Assembly (NCBI GenBank): GCA_000620545.1
Contig: JIBA01000012.1
Location: 434,001-498,000, forward strand
DNA from: Intrasporangiaceae bacterium URHB0013
GTDB taxonomy: Bacteria > Actinomycetota > Actinomycetes > Actinomycetales > Dermatophilaceae
Direction: 5' to 3'
Length of the DNA stretch: 64,000 nt
The notes under the pieces were generated by a model. That model did no database searches. It saw only the letters and a list, made by a program, of their open reading frames with translations, and was not told the origin of the DNA. Positions 46,442-54,685 of this stretch are shown piece after piece (the stretch's first letter is position 1; every line of letters begins with the position of its first letter). A program made the position numbers and the translations under genes.

Positions 46442-47260
46442 TCAGCGGGCGCGCCACTTCCCGGCGTCCGGTGGTGGCGGACTCGGCGTGCCGGTCTCGT
46501 CGAAGGGCCGGGCGCCGGCGAGCAGCCGCATCAGCGCTGCCCCGTCACGCAGCCCGGTCGGCAGGTTGGCCCGGGCCACGTCACGCCGCAGGGTCTCGAC
46601 GGGCAGAGGCGACCAGCTCGCGACCAGCACCGAGTTGCCGAAGCGCCGACCCTTGAGCACCTCGTGCGTCGCGATGAGGGCGACGTGCGGCAGCGACGTG
46701 GCCACGGTGACGACCACCCTTGCCACCCAACGCATCCCGGGCTCGTCGGCCAGGTTCCACAGTGCCGTCCCGGTCGGTTTGAGCACCCGGGCCACGCCCT
46801 GGGCGTATGCCGTCCCGACCAGCTCCGCGGGCACGCGGCCTCCCGCGTAGGCGTCCGTCACGACGACGTCGGCCGAGCCGTCCTTGAGCGACCGCAGCCC
46901 GGTCAGCCCGTCGACGGGACGCACCCGGATCCGGTGCCGCCGGGGGAGCGGGATCTCCCGGCGAACGAGCTCGGTGAGGGCCTCGTCGGGCTCGAGGACG
47001 ATCTGCGGCGACCCCGGACGGGTGGCCTCGACCCAGCGCGGCAGGGTCAGCCCGGCGCCGCCGACGTGCGTGACCCCCAGCGGTCCGGCCGGCAGCGCGT
47101 CGATGGCGAGGGCGAGGTGCTGGACGTACTCGAAGACGAGCAGCGTCGGGTCGTCGGGCTGCACGTGCGACTGCGGGGAGCCGTCCATGTGCACGGTGAC
47201 GCCGCCGCGCTCATCCCATTCCAGCGAGACGTGCTGCGCGGCAGGCGAACCCGCGCTCAC
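46442..47260 (-). CDS. Spermidine synthase-like methyltransferase-fold protein
   Basis: The product has 272 residues. The Rossmann-type motif I reads THVGGAGLTLPRWVEA near 66, an acidic end of strand 2 VLEPDEALTELVR near 92, DGLTGLRSLKDGSADVVVTDAYAGG near 118. This is the spermidine/spermine synthase-like family annotated as fused MFS/spermidine synthase or SAM-dependent methyltransferase in actinobacteria. The catalytic Asp seen in true polyamine synthases matches only loosely (VVVTDAY). Its start overlaps the GNAT stop (GTGA). Confidence 0.8.
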   Translation of the reverse strand: MSAGSPAAQHVSLEWDERGGVTVHMDGSPQSHVQPDDPTLLVFEYVQHLALAIDALPAGPLGVTHVGGAGLTLPRWVEATRPGSPQIVLEPDEALTELVRREIPLPRRHRIRVRPVDGLTGLRSLKDGSADVVVTDAYAGGRVPAELVGTAYAQGVARVLKPTGTALWNLADEPGMRWVARVVVTVATSLPHVALIATHEVLKGRRFGNSVLVASWSPLPVETLRRDVARANLPTGLRDGAALMRLLAGARPFDETGTPSPPPPDAGKWRAR

Positions 47261-48060
47261 CCGAGGTCCAGGACGAGTGTGCGTTCCTCGCCGTAGCGGG
47301 TGAAGCCGATCCGCCGCAGGATCGGTGACGATGTGTCGACGACCCCGTGGGTCAGGGCGAGCGTCGCACCGGCAGCGCGCGCGGCCTCCAGCCGGGCAGC
47401 AAGGACGGCGCGGTAGGCGCCACGCCCGCGCAGGGCGCCGTGCGTGCTGCCGCCCCAGAGACGGCATACGTCATCGGCGAGCGTGAAGCCGCCGGTGCCC
47501 GCCGGCCGGCCGTCCACGTAGGCCACCCAGCGCCCGCCCGACCCGTCTGCGAGACCGCGCTGCGTCTCGGCCAGCGCCGTGGCGACCTGCTCGGCCGTCG
47601 GTTCCTCGCCGCCGAAGGCGTCGTTGCCGATGAGGATCGCGTCCCGCACCGTCGGCTCGTCGTCGGCGCGCCGCACCTCGACGTCGTCGGGCACGGCGAG
47701 ATCCGGTACGCCGTCCTCGAGCGGGAGGGCGAGCACGTCCATCCGGTCGACGACCGTCGCGCCACGGCGGACGAGCTCGGGCTCGAGCCCCGAAGGCCGG
47801 GTGAACGCCGAGAGCCGCCACCAGAGTCGGTCGCGACCCAGCTCGCGCGCGACCGCGCTGATCTCGTCGGCGAGGTCGACGGCATCGCGCTCGGAGCCGA
47901 ACACCCGCGCCGACGTCGGCGTCAGGAAGTAGTCGGGGTAGGCCACGACGACGTACTCGTCGTTCAGCACGTGCGGCGCGCCCTCCGGCACCCAGACCCA
48001 CGCGTTGGAGGCGGCCAGGACCGCGGCCGCGTCCCACACCCGGTTGCGCGAGGTGGCCAC
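47257..48060 (-). CDS. Tandem GNAT-family acetyltransferase
   Basis: The product has 267 residues. The C-terminal half holds the GNAT motif HGALRGRGAYRAVLAARLEAAR near 215 and the terminal SPILRRIGFTRYGEER; the N-terminal half is a diverged second GNAT-like repeat. The layout is like that of the GNAT at 26279. Substrate unknown. GTG start; coupled to the following methyltransferase-like gene; five bases separate it from the VOC gene. Confidence 0.82.
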   Translation of the reverse strand: MATSRNRVWDAAAVLAASNAWVWVPEGAPHVLNDEYVVVAYPDYFLTPTSARVFGSERDAVDLADEISAVARELGRDRLWWRLSAFTRPSGLEPELVRRGATVVDRMDVLALPLEDGVPDLAVPDDVEVRRADDEPTVRDAILIGNDAFGGEEPTAEQVATALAETQRGLADGSGGRWVAYVDGRPAGTGGFTLADDVCRLWGGSTHGALRGRGAYRAVLAARLEAARAAGATLALTHGVVDTSSPILRRIGFTRYGEERTLVLDLG

Positions 48061-48065
48061 GCCCG

Positions 48066-48491
48066 TCAGGCGCCCATCGCGTCGGTGCCGTCGGACATGA
48101 CGTTGGAGATGATGCCGAAGATGTTGCCGTCGGGATCGTGGAGGTAGGCGAGCCTGCCGACGCCGGGCATGTCGGCCGGCGCCAGCGCCTCCGATCCGCC
48201 GAGCTCGAGTCCCTTGGCGAACAGCCCGTCCACGTCCTCGACGCCCACGACGATGTTGCAGCCGCTGACCGGGCCGCCGATCTCGGGGGCGGGCCCCTGG
48301 CGCTGGGTCAGGCCGCCGTTGATGCCGTTGCCCGAGCCGCCCTGGCGGATCGAGCCCTCACCGGTGTCGATGACCCAGTAGGGCGCGTCGCCGAAACGCT
48401 GGAACGACCAGCCGAGCAGCGAGGAGTAGAAGTCGGCGAGGCGCTCGGGCTCCGAGCCGTGGATCTCGAAGTGGACGACGAGGTTGGACAT
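48066..48491 (-). CDS. VOC-family (glyoxalase-like) protein
   Basis: The product has 141 residues with two beta-alpha-beta-beta-beta modules: VVHFEIHGSEPERLADFYSSLLGW at the start and GCNIVVGVEDVDGLFAKGLELGG, then HDPDGNIFGIIS at the end. This is the pattern of glyoxalase/bleomycin-resistance or PhnB-like proteins; metal ligands (His in VHFEI, Glu near the end missing) look incomplete. GGAGGAGCC precedes the ATG at 48491. It is the first gene of the four-gene minus-strand run. Confidence 0.83.
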   Translation of the reverse strand: MSNLVVHFEIHGSEPERLADFYSSLLGWSFQRFGDAPYWVIDTGEGSIRQGGSGNGINGGLTQRQGPAPEIGGPVSGCNIVVGVEDVDGLFAKGLELGGSEALAPADMPGVGRLAYLHDPDGNIFGIISNVMSDGTDAMGA

Positions 48492-48625
48492 GGCTCCTCC
48501 TTCTCTCCTGCACCGGATGGCGCCGGCGGGTGGTCCGCCACGGTCGCTCCGAGGCTCTTGCCCGACGCTATTGCCCGCCGCCGACAGGCACAACGGCGTC
48601 CCGGTTCGTCATCACCCCGACCGGC

Positions 48626-48631
48626 TACGGT
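48626..48631 (+). promoter_or_regulatory. -10 box, leaderless promoter of the second LLM gene
   Basis: TACGGT lies six bases before the ATG at 48638. Confidence 0.55.
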
Positions 48632-48637
48632 CGTGGC

Positions 48638-49519
48638 ATGCGATTCGGTCTGGCGATCCTGCCCGAGTACCCGTGGTCCGAGGCCGAGCCGATGTGGCGC
48701 GAGGCGGAGCAGATGGGCTTCGACCACGCCTGGACCTTCGACCACGTGACGTGGGGCGGCTTGCCCGAGTCGCCGTGGTTCGCCGCCGTGCCGACGCTCG
48801 CCGCGGCGGCCGCCGTCACCGACCGCATCACGCTCGGCACGTTCGTGTCGTCGCCCAACAACCACCACCCCGTCCAGTACATGCGTGAGGTCCTTGCCCT
48901 CGACGACATCTCGGGCGGGCGCTTCCTCCTCGGCATCGGCACGGGTGGTGACCTCGACGCGCGCATCACGGGTGAGGACCTCGCCGTGCGTGACCGCGTC
49001 GCCCGCTTCCACGAGTTCGCCGCCCTCCTCGACCGGCTCCTCAGCGACGACCACGTCACCACGGACGGTCGCTTCTACGCCGCCCGCGACGTGCGCACCC
49101 TCCCCGGCCCGGTCCGGGGCGGTGACACGGGCAACCGGGTGCCGCTCGTCGTCGCGGCCAACGGTCCCAAGTCGATCCGCCTCGCGGTCGAGCGCGGTGA
49201 CGGCTGGATGACCTACGGCGGCAACGCAGACACCGATGACGACTGGTGGGCCCTCGTGGCGGGGCACGTCCGCCGCGTCGACGACGCCCTCGCCGCGGCA
49301 GGCCGCGACGGTGACGGCTTCACGCGCTACCTCAACCTCGACGCCGCGCCGACCTTCTCGCTGACGAGTGCAGCCACCTTCGAGGACGCGGTGGGGCGCG
49401 CGGCCGACCTCGGCTTCACCGACGTCATCACCCACTGGCCGCGGGCGACCGAGCCCTTCCGGGGCGCGCGTGACGTCCTCGACGAGGTCGTCGCCGACGT
49501 CATCCCCCGGCTGCGCTGA
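48638..49519 (+). CDS. LLM-class oxidoreductase, likely F420-dependent
   Basis: The product has 293 residues. The opening RFGLAILPEYPWSEAEPMWREAE, HAWTFDHVTWGG near 30, LGTFVSSPNNHHPVQ near 70 and GRFLLGIGTGGDLDAR near 98 fit the F420-dependent branch (MSMEG-type, N5,N10-methylene-H4MPT reductase-like). F420 use is inferred from family resemblance. It starts with a leaderless promoter and diverges from the VOC gene. Confidence 0.85.
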   Translation: MRFGLAILPEYPWSEAEPMWREAEQMGFDHAWTFDHVTWGGLPESPWFAAVPTLAAAAAVTDRITLGTFVSSPNNHHPVQYMREVLALDDISGGRFLLGIGTGGDLDARITGEDLAVRDRVARFHEFAALLDRLLSDDHVTTDGRFYAARDVRTLPGPVRGGDTGNRVPLVVAANGPKSIRLAVERGDGWMTYGGNADTDDDWWALVAGHVRRVDDALAAAGRDGDGFTRYLNLDAAPTFSLTSAATFEDAVGRAADLGFTDVITHWPRATEPFRGARDVLDEVVADVIPRLR

Positions 49520-49549
49520 GGGCTGCTCCTCGCCGTCGCGGGCCGCCGA

Positions 49550-49555
49550 TAGCCT
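49550..49555 (+). promoter_or_regulatory. -10 box, leaderless promoter of the SCP2-like gene
   Basis: TAGCCT lies seven bases before the ATG at 49563, which itself lies inside a GTATGCC word. Confidence 0.6.
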
Positions 49556-49562
49556 GCGAGGT

Positions 49563-49943
49563 ATGCCACCACGCCGCCGAACTCCTGTCGCCGAGGGACA
49601 CGCTGCGCTCGAGGCATGCCGAGCGGCAGAGTGGGCTGCCGACCGCCGGACGACCGCGACGGCCGTGCGTTACACGCTGGAGGAGCTCGCGACCATCGCT
49701 CCCGGGCGCACCGTCGAGGTGCGCGTGCCGCCGCACGGGGCCGTGCAGTGCATCGAGGGGCCGGTGCACACGCGCGGCACCCCGCCCAACGTCATCGAGA
49801 CCGATGCGGCGACGTGGCTGCGCCTCGCTGTCGGGGACCTGGCGTGGCAGTCGGCGCTCGACGGTGCGCTCGTTCGGGCGAGCGGCCAGCGAGCCCACCT
49901 CGACGGCCTCCTGCCGCTCGCCTCGCTTAGGCTGGGCTCGTGA
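49563..49943 (+). CDS. Sterol-carrier (SCP2-like) family protein
   Basis: The product has 126 residues, resembling the small actinobacterial sterol carrier family proteins: RYTLEELATIAPGRTVEVRVPP, then VQCIEGPVHTRGTPPNVIETDAATWLRLAVG, and a C-terminal helix. The SCP2 fold holds a hydrophobic pocket. The gene lies upstream of purF in many actinobacteria, but ligand and role are unknown. The following small membrane gene overlaps it by four bases. Confidence 0.83.
   Translation: MPPRRRTPVAEGHAALEACRAAEWAADRRTTATAVRYTLEELATIAPGRTVEVRVPPHGAVQCIEGPVHTRGTPPNVIETDAATWLRLAVGDLAWQSALDGALVRASGQRAHLDGLLPLASLRLGS
49928..49933 (+). promoter_or_regulatory. -10 box inside the SCP2-like gene, leaderless start for the small membrane gene
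   Basis: TAGGCT lies six bases before GTG 49940, within the end of the preceding coding sequence, giving the downstream genes a possible own promoter. Confidence 0.45.
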
Positions 49944-50188
49944 CCCAGCCCTCGCCGACGAGCAGCCCGAACCGCCCCCGCATCCCGAACTTCAAGCGCT
50001 TCCTCATCACCGGTGCGGTTCTGGGTTTCATCGTGGGCGCGCTCATCTCGGCCCTCGGCGACCCGGTGGAGGGCTACACCGCGTCGTCCGGCGCGCTCTA
50101 CATCGGTGCATTCGGCGCCTTCATCGGCACCGGCGTCGCCGGCGTCATCGGCATCCTCCTCGACCGGTCCGGTCGCGACCAGTCGTGA
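49940..50188 (+). CDS. Small membrane protein, unknown function
   Basis: The product has 82 residues with two membrane helices (about 21-41 and 52-73) and Pro/Ser-rich N-terminus. Short charged segments flank the helices. It sits between the SCP2-like and the CoA-transferase genes with four-base overlaps on both sides, so it belongs to that operon. I do not recognise a named family beyond conserved actinobacterial membrane proteins of this size. Confidence 0.78.
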   Translation: MTQPSPTSSPNRPRIPNFKRFLITGAVLGFIVGALISALGDPVEGYTASSGALYIGAFGAFIGTGVAGVIGILLDRSGRDQS

Positions 50189-51369
50189 CCGCGCCGGTCG
50201 GCGACGCGGAGGACGTCCCTGGCGCGCGAATGGGACCCCTTGCCGGGGTCCGCGTCGTGGAGCTGGCCGGCATCGGTCCGGCGCCGTTCGCGGCGATGCT
50301 CCTCGCCGACCTGGGCGCCGACGTCATCCGCATCGACCGACCCGGCGAGTCCGCTCTGCCGGTGCCGCTGCCACCTGAGGCCGACCTGCTGCGGCGAGGC
50401 CGTCCTTCGGTGGCGCTCGACCTCAAGCACCCGGAGGGGCTCGCGACCACCCTGGCCCTCGTCGAGCGAGCCGACGTGCTCGTCGAGGGGTACCGACCCG
50501 GCGTCGCCGAGCGCCTCGGCCTCGGGCCCGACGACTGCCTGGCCCGCAACCCCCGGCTCGTGTACGGCCGGATGACCGGCTGGGGCCAGGACGGTCCCCT
50601 CGCCCACGCGGCCGGGCACGACATCGGCTACGTGGCCGTCACCGGCGCCCTGCACGCCATCGGCCGCTCCGGCGGACCGCCGCAGGTCCCGGTCAACCTC
50701 GTCGGCGACTTCGGCGGCGGCGCGCTCTACCTCGTCGTCGGCGTGCTCGCCGCCCTTCTCGAGCGCCGCACGAGCGGCCGCGGACAGGTCGTCGACGCCG
50801 CGATCGTCGACGGCACGGCCCACCTCTCCTCGCTCGTCGTCGGTCTTGTGTCGGCCGGCCTCTGGACCGACCGTCGGGGCACCAACCTCCTCGACACGGG
50901 CGCCCCGTTCTACGACGTCTACGAGACGAGCGACGGCGGCTGGCTCGCGGTCGGCCCGCTGGAGCACGCCTTCTACGCCGAGCTGTTGCGACTGCTCGAC
51001 CTCACCGACACGGCCCCCGACCGCCTCGACCCGAGCCAGTGGCCGGCCCTGCGCGCGTTGTTGGCCGACACCTTCCGCAGGCGGACCCGGGACGCGTGGG
51101 CGGCGATCTTCGAGGGCACCGACGCCTGCGTCGTGCCGGTCCTCAGCTACGCCGAGGCACCCAGCCACCCGCACCTGGCCGCACGCGGTACCTACATCAC
51201 GCACCACGGGGTCGTGCAGCCCGCCCCCGCGCCTCGCTTCTCGCGTACCCTCGCCGCGCTCGGCACGCCTCCCTCGACGCCGGGCGCCGACACCCGGTCG
51301 GCCCTCACCGCGTGGGGCATCGCCGACGTCGACGGGCTGATCGCCTCGGGCGCCGCGTCCACACCATGA
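50185..51369 (+). CDS. CaiB/BaiF family CoA-transferase or racemase (AMACR-like)
   Basis: The product has 394 residues. GPLAGVRVVELAGIGPAPFAAMLLADLGADV near 18, YGRMTGWGQDGPL near 128, catalytic-type Asp in NLVGDFGGGALYL near 173 and the C-terminal small domain. The pattern is close to alpha-methylacyl-CoA racemase, where His (AGHDIGY) and Asp act as the proton shuttle; both are present. Substrate is likely a branched 2-methylacyl-CoA (inference). GTG start overlaps the small membrane gene stop; thpR overlaps its end (ATGA). Confidence 0.88.
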   Translation: MTAPVGDAEDVPGARMGPLAGVRVVELAGIGPAPFAAMLLADLGADVIRIDRPGESALPVPLPPEADLLRRGRPSVALDLKHPEGLATTLALVERADVLVEGYRPGVAERLGLGPDDCLARNPRLVYGRMTGWGQDGPLAHAAGHDIGYVAVTGALHAIGRSGGPPQVPVNLVGDFGGGALYLVVGVLAALLERRTSGRGQVVDAAIVDGTAHLSSLVVGLVSAGLWTDRRGTNLLDTGAPFYDVYETSDGGWLAVGPLEHAFYAELLRLLDLTDTAPDRLDPSQWPALRALLADTFRRRTRDAWAAIFEGTDACVVPVLSYAEAPSHPHLAARGTYITHHGVVQPAPAPRFSRTLAALGTPPSTPGADTRSALTAWGIADVDGLIASGAASTP

Positions 51370-51926
51370 GGCTCTTCATCGCCGTCGTCCCGCCTGACGA
51401 CGTGCTCGACGACCTCGAGGAGCACCTCGAGCCACGACGCGAGGCCGGCCCAGAGATCCGCTGGACCGACCGCCACCAGTGGCATGTCACCCTCGCCTTC
51501 CTCGGCGCCGTCCCCGAGGCACGCCTCGACGACGTCACCGACGCGCTCGCGCGGTCCGCCGGGCGGCGTGACCCGCTCATCCTGCAGCTCGCCGGAGCCG
51601 GAGCCTTCCCCAACCCGTACGCCGCCCGAGTCCTCTGGGCCGGTGTCGAGCAGGTCCGCGGTGACCTCGGTGCGGTGGCAGGCGGCATACGCCGTGCGTC
51701 GACATCGGCGGGGGCGACGCCCGACGGCACGCGCTTCCACCCGCACCTGACGCTCGGACGCTTCCACCGTCCCACCGAGGCGACCCGCTGGATCCGGGCG
51801 CTCGAGGCGTGGGAGGGGCCAGCCTGGCGGGTCGACCACCTGGCGCTCGTGGAGTCACACCTCGGGGAAGGGCGGGGGCGCCGTCCCCGCTACGAGGTGC
51901 TGGCGGAGCTGCCGCTGCGGTCCTGA
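51366..51926 (+). CDS. thpR: RNA 2',3'-cyclic phosphodiesterase (2H family)
   Basis: The product has 186 residues. The two HxTx motifs of the 2H phosphoesterases are clear: HVTL in WHVTLAFLG near residue 40 and HLTL in HPHLTLGRF near 131. ThpR opens 2',3'-cyclic phosphates on RNA ends. It is the last gene of the SCP2-membrane-CaiB-thpR run; a tandem repeat covers its stop codon. Confidence 0.92.
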   Translation: MRLFIAVVPPDDVLDDLEEHLEPRREAGPEIRWTDRHQWHVTLAFLGAVPEARLDDVTDALARSAGRRDPLILQLAGAGAFPNPYAARVLWAGVEQVRGDLGAVAGGIRRASTSAGATPDGTRFHPHLTLGRFHRPTEATRWIRALEAWEGPAWRVDHLALVESHLGEGRGRRPRYEVLAELPLRS

Positions 51927-51968
51927 ACCGCGGTCCTGAACCGCGGCGCTAACCGCGGCCCTCACCGC
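51919..51968. repeat. Four tandem 12-13-bp repeats between thpR and purF
   Basis: Two exact copies of GGTCCTGAACCGC (51919-51944) are followed by GGCGCTAACCGC and GGCCCTCACCGC. Each junction makes CCGCGG. The first copy contains the thpR stop; a fifth partial copy (GGTCCGGTCGG) follows. The array lies 38 bases before the purF start. Confidence 0.75.
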
Positions 51969-52005
51969 GGTCCGGTCGGCCTCGGGCATGTGGGACACTG
52001 GCGAC

Positions 52006-53568
52006 GTGGCACGTGGCGACGGTCGTTTGAACCATGACCTCATCCCCGGCGAGAAGGGCCCGCAGGATGCCTGCGGGGTCTTCGGCGTCTGGGCTCCGGG
52101 GGAGGACGTCGCGAAGCTGACGTACTTCGGGCTCTATGCTCTGCAGCACCGCGGGCAGGAGTCGGCCGGCATCGCCACCGGTGACGGGGAGAAGATCCTC
52201 GTCTACAAGGACATGGGCCTCGTCTCGCAGGTCTTCGACGAGACCGCGCTCAGCTCGCTCCGTGGCCACATCGCCATCGGTCACACGCGCTACTCCACCA
52301 CCGGCGGCTCCACCTGGGAGAACGCCCAGCCGACTCTCGGCGGCACCGGCCACAGCACGCTGGCGCTCGCCCACAACGGCAACCTCATCAACACCGTCGA
52401 GCTCAGGGCCCTCGTCGACGAGCACTTCGGCGGCGCGCGCGTCACCGGTGAGCTCGCCCGCGGAAACACCTCGGACACGGCTCTCGTCACGACGTTGCTC
52501 TCGGCCGACGAGGACCGCACCCCCGAGCAGGCCGCCCTCGACCTGCTGCCCAAGCTGCGGGGCGCGTTCTCCTTCGTCTTCATGGACGAGACGACGTTGT
52601 ATGCCGCCCGCGACCCGTGGGGTGTGCGTCCCCTCGCGCTCGGCCGCCTCGAGCGGGGCTGGGTCGTCGCGTCGGAAACCGCTGCGCTGCAGACCATCGG
52701 CGCTGCCGTCATCCGCGAGGTCGAGCCCGGCGAGCTCATCGTCATCGACGAGGACGGCCTGCGCTCGCACAAGTTCGCGGAGCCGCAGCCCAAGGGCTGT
52801 GTGTTCGAGTACGTCTACCTCGCCCGCCCGGACGCCGTGATCCGCGGCCGGGTCGTGCACGAGGCCCGCGTCGAGATGGGCCGCGTCCTGGCGCGTGAGC
52901 ACCCGGTCGAGGCTGACCTGGTCATCGGCGTCCCGGAGTCGGGCGTGCCTGCGGCTGTAGGTTATTCACAGGAGTCGGGCATCCCGTTCGGCCAGGGCTT
53001 CGTCAAGAACGCCTACGTCGGGCGCACCTTCATCCAGCCCTCGCAGACCCTGCGCCAGCTCGGCATCCGGCTCAAGCTCAACCCGCTCGAGCACACGATC
53101 CGCGGCAAGCGCCTCGTCGTCGTCGACGACTCGATCGTGCGCGGCAACACCCAGCGCGCGCAGATCCGGATGCTCCGCGAGGCGGGAGCGGCCGAGGTGC
53201 ACGTGCGGATCAGCTCGCCGCCCGTGCAGTGGCCGTGCTTCTACGGCATCGACTTTGCGACACGGGCCGAGCTCATCGCGACGGGTCTCGGCGTCGAGGA
53301 GATCCGTGCCTCGATCGGAGCCGACTCGCTCGGCTACATCTCCGAGGAGGGCATGATCGGCGCGACAAACCAGCCTGCCGACGAGCTGTGCTCGGCATGC
53401 TTCACCGGTCGCTACCCGATCGAGCTGCCCGAGGACGGCCGCATCGGCAAGCACGTCCTCGAGACGCTGCCGTTGTCGGTCCGCACCGGCCACGACCGCT
53501 CGGTCGACGTCGAGGGCGTCAGCCTCGGCGTGGGCCTCGGTGGCGAGAACGCCCTCCAGCACCCCTGA
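52006..53568 (+). CDS. purF: Amidophosphoribosyltransferase
   Basis: The product has 520 residues and performs the first committed step of purine synthesis. The glutaminase nucleophile is Cys23 in DACGVFG, so a 22-residue propeptide must be removed. The PRPP motif VVVDDSIVRGNT is near 367. Cysteines in KGCVFEY, WPCFYGID and ELCSACFTG fit the Bacillus-type enzyme with a [4Fe-4S] cluster. The GTG at 52006 gives the family start MARGDGRLNHD; GACACT six bases upstream is a weak -10 box. The last 50 bases are overlapped antisense by the nuclease gene that follows. Confidence 0.96.
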   Translation: MARGDGRLNHDLIPGEKGPQDACGVFGVWAPGEDVAKLTYFGLYALQHRGQESAGIATGDGEKILVYKDMGLVSQVFDETALSSLRGHIAIGHTRYSTTGGSTWENAQPTLGGTGHSTLALAHNGNLINTVELRALVDEHFGGARVTGELARGNTSDTALVTTLLSADEDRTPEQAALDLLPKLRGAFSFVFMDETTLYAARDPWGVRPLALGRLERGWVVASETAALQTIGAAVIREVEPGELIVIDEDGLRSHKFAEPQPKGCVFEYVYLARPDAVIRGRVVHEARVEMGRVLAREHPVEADLVIGVPESGVPAAVGYSQESGIPFGQGFVKNAYVGRTFIQPSQTLRQLGIRLKLNPLEHTIRGKRLVVVDDSIVRGNTQRAQIRMLREAGAAEVHVRISSPPVQWPCFYGIDFATRAELIATGLGVEEIRASIGADSLGYISEEGMIGATNQPADELCSACFTGRYPIELPEDGRIGKHVLETLPLSVRTGHDRSVDVEGVSLGVGLGGENALQHP

Positions 53569-54586
53569 CCGTTCTGCGCCCTGCTCCTCCGGCGGTTCGA
53601 TGTATTCGACGGTCACTCGTGACCGCGGAATACATCGAACCGGCGGCCGGTGTGGGTGTGTGCAGCGGCAACCTGGTCGAGGAAGAGATCGGGCTCGAGG
53701 CGCAGGCCTCCTGCACGAGCCGGACTCGGACCCGGCTGGCCGCGATGACGTCGATGCGTAGCACCCGGTCGCCCGCAAGCACGAGGGCGTTCTGGCGCAG
53801 GTTGTCCATCATGACGTTCAGGCCCTGACGGTGGTGCGCGCCGTCGATCTCGACCACGAGGTCGCAGCAGTCCCACCGGACATCGAGGTAGATGCGTCCC
53901 CGTGCGCCGTGCCGGACGACCTGACGGCTCGGCTCGGGCAGGCCGCGTCGTCGACAGCGACGCGCGAAATCCAGCTCGCCCAGGGACTCGACGCCCGACG
54001 CGATGTCTCGAACCACCGCCGAGATGAACGCCCTTCGCGTGCGTCCACGAACGGATCGTTGAGCCGCGGCCAGAAGGGGCGGAGTCGTGAGCTTCTGCTG
54101 GACGGTCATGAGCAGCACGAGAGCTGCCTGCCGATCCGAGACCGCCCAGTGAGCAGCGCGGACCGCGGCCACCGCCGGACGTACTCGCGGCACCCCCGAT
54201 GCGAGCACCTCATCAGGAACGCGACGAATGATCTTGTGGACCGTGATGCCCCGGGTGGCGACGGTGTTGTGGTTGTGCTTGGCGGACACGTGGACCCGGT
54301 CGTCCTCGTAGCCCTTCATCCCGGCAGCCTGCAGCGCGGTCACCCCGTCGATGGCCGCGATCGACTCCCCGACCTCCCAGACCGCGCGCCATCGTCGGGC
54401 GACGACATCGAGCGGTGCGGTGTGGACCGCGACGGTCTGCCTGCCGTGCATCCGCCACCGACCCGACTCGACGGCTCGGCGGACGTGGATCTCGCTCAGC
54501 CCGGCGGCATACAGCTGGCGGCGCGACACGACTCCGTCTTGGCTCTGCGCCAGTCTGCGCGCCGTGGCGAGCCGTTCCCTGTCCAT
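53519..54586 (-). CDS. DUF559/AbiEi-like nuclease-fold protein bracketed by palindromes
   Basis: The product is up to 355 residues. It starts with an AbiEi-type HTH (about 1-45: GVVSRRQLYAAGLSEIHVRRAV), a helical middle, and a PD-(D/E)XK-like DUF559 core: ELDFARRC, YLDVRWDCCDLVVEIDG and DNLRQNALVLAGDRVLRID near 270. After RIDVIA the frame loses the family pattern; another minus frame encodes GLRLEPDLFLDQVAAA just downstream and stops inside the palindrome, so a roughly 35-base insertion or frameshift may have altered the C-terminus. As read, the frame runs through palindrome copy A and 50 bases into purF antisense. The gene sits between purF and purM, which are normally adjacent. Confidence 0.72.
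   Translation of the reverse strand: MDRERLATARRLAQSQDGVVSRRQLYAAGLSEIHVRRAVESGRWRMHGRQTVAVHTAPLDVVARRWRAVWEVGESIAAIDGVTALQAAGMKGYEDDRVHVSAKHNHNTVATRGITVHKIIRRVPDEVLASGVPRVRPAVAAVRAAHWAVSDRQAALVLLMTVQQKLTTPPLLAAAQRSVRGRTRRAFISAVVRDIASGVESLGELDFARRCRRRGLPEPSRQVVRHGARGRIYLDVRWDCCDLVVEIDGAHHRQGLNVMMDNLRQNALVLAGDRVLRIDVIAASRVRVRLVQEACASSPISSSTRLPLHTPTPAAGSMYSAVTSDRRIHRTAGGAGRRTVRGAGGRSRHRGPRRG
53589..53646. repeat. Palindromic repeat copy A, 3' side of the nuclease gene
   Basis: A 58-base near-perfect palindrome. The arms GGTTCGATGTATTC (53594-53607) and GAATACATCGAACC (53628-53641) pair fully, a 2x2 internal loop follows, then CGGTCAC/GTGACCG around a two-base loop. Bases 53598-53646 match copy B at 45 of 49 positions in the same orientation. 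Confidence 0.9.
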
Positions 54587-54685
54587 GGCCTGAGGCTGGC
54601 GCACCGAGGGCGGCTGAGCGATCGTGAAGGCCAGCCCTGTGGACGCCGCGCACCGGGGCCCGGGGGGTGTGGACTCGTCACGCTC

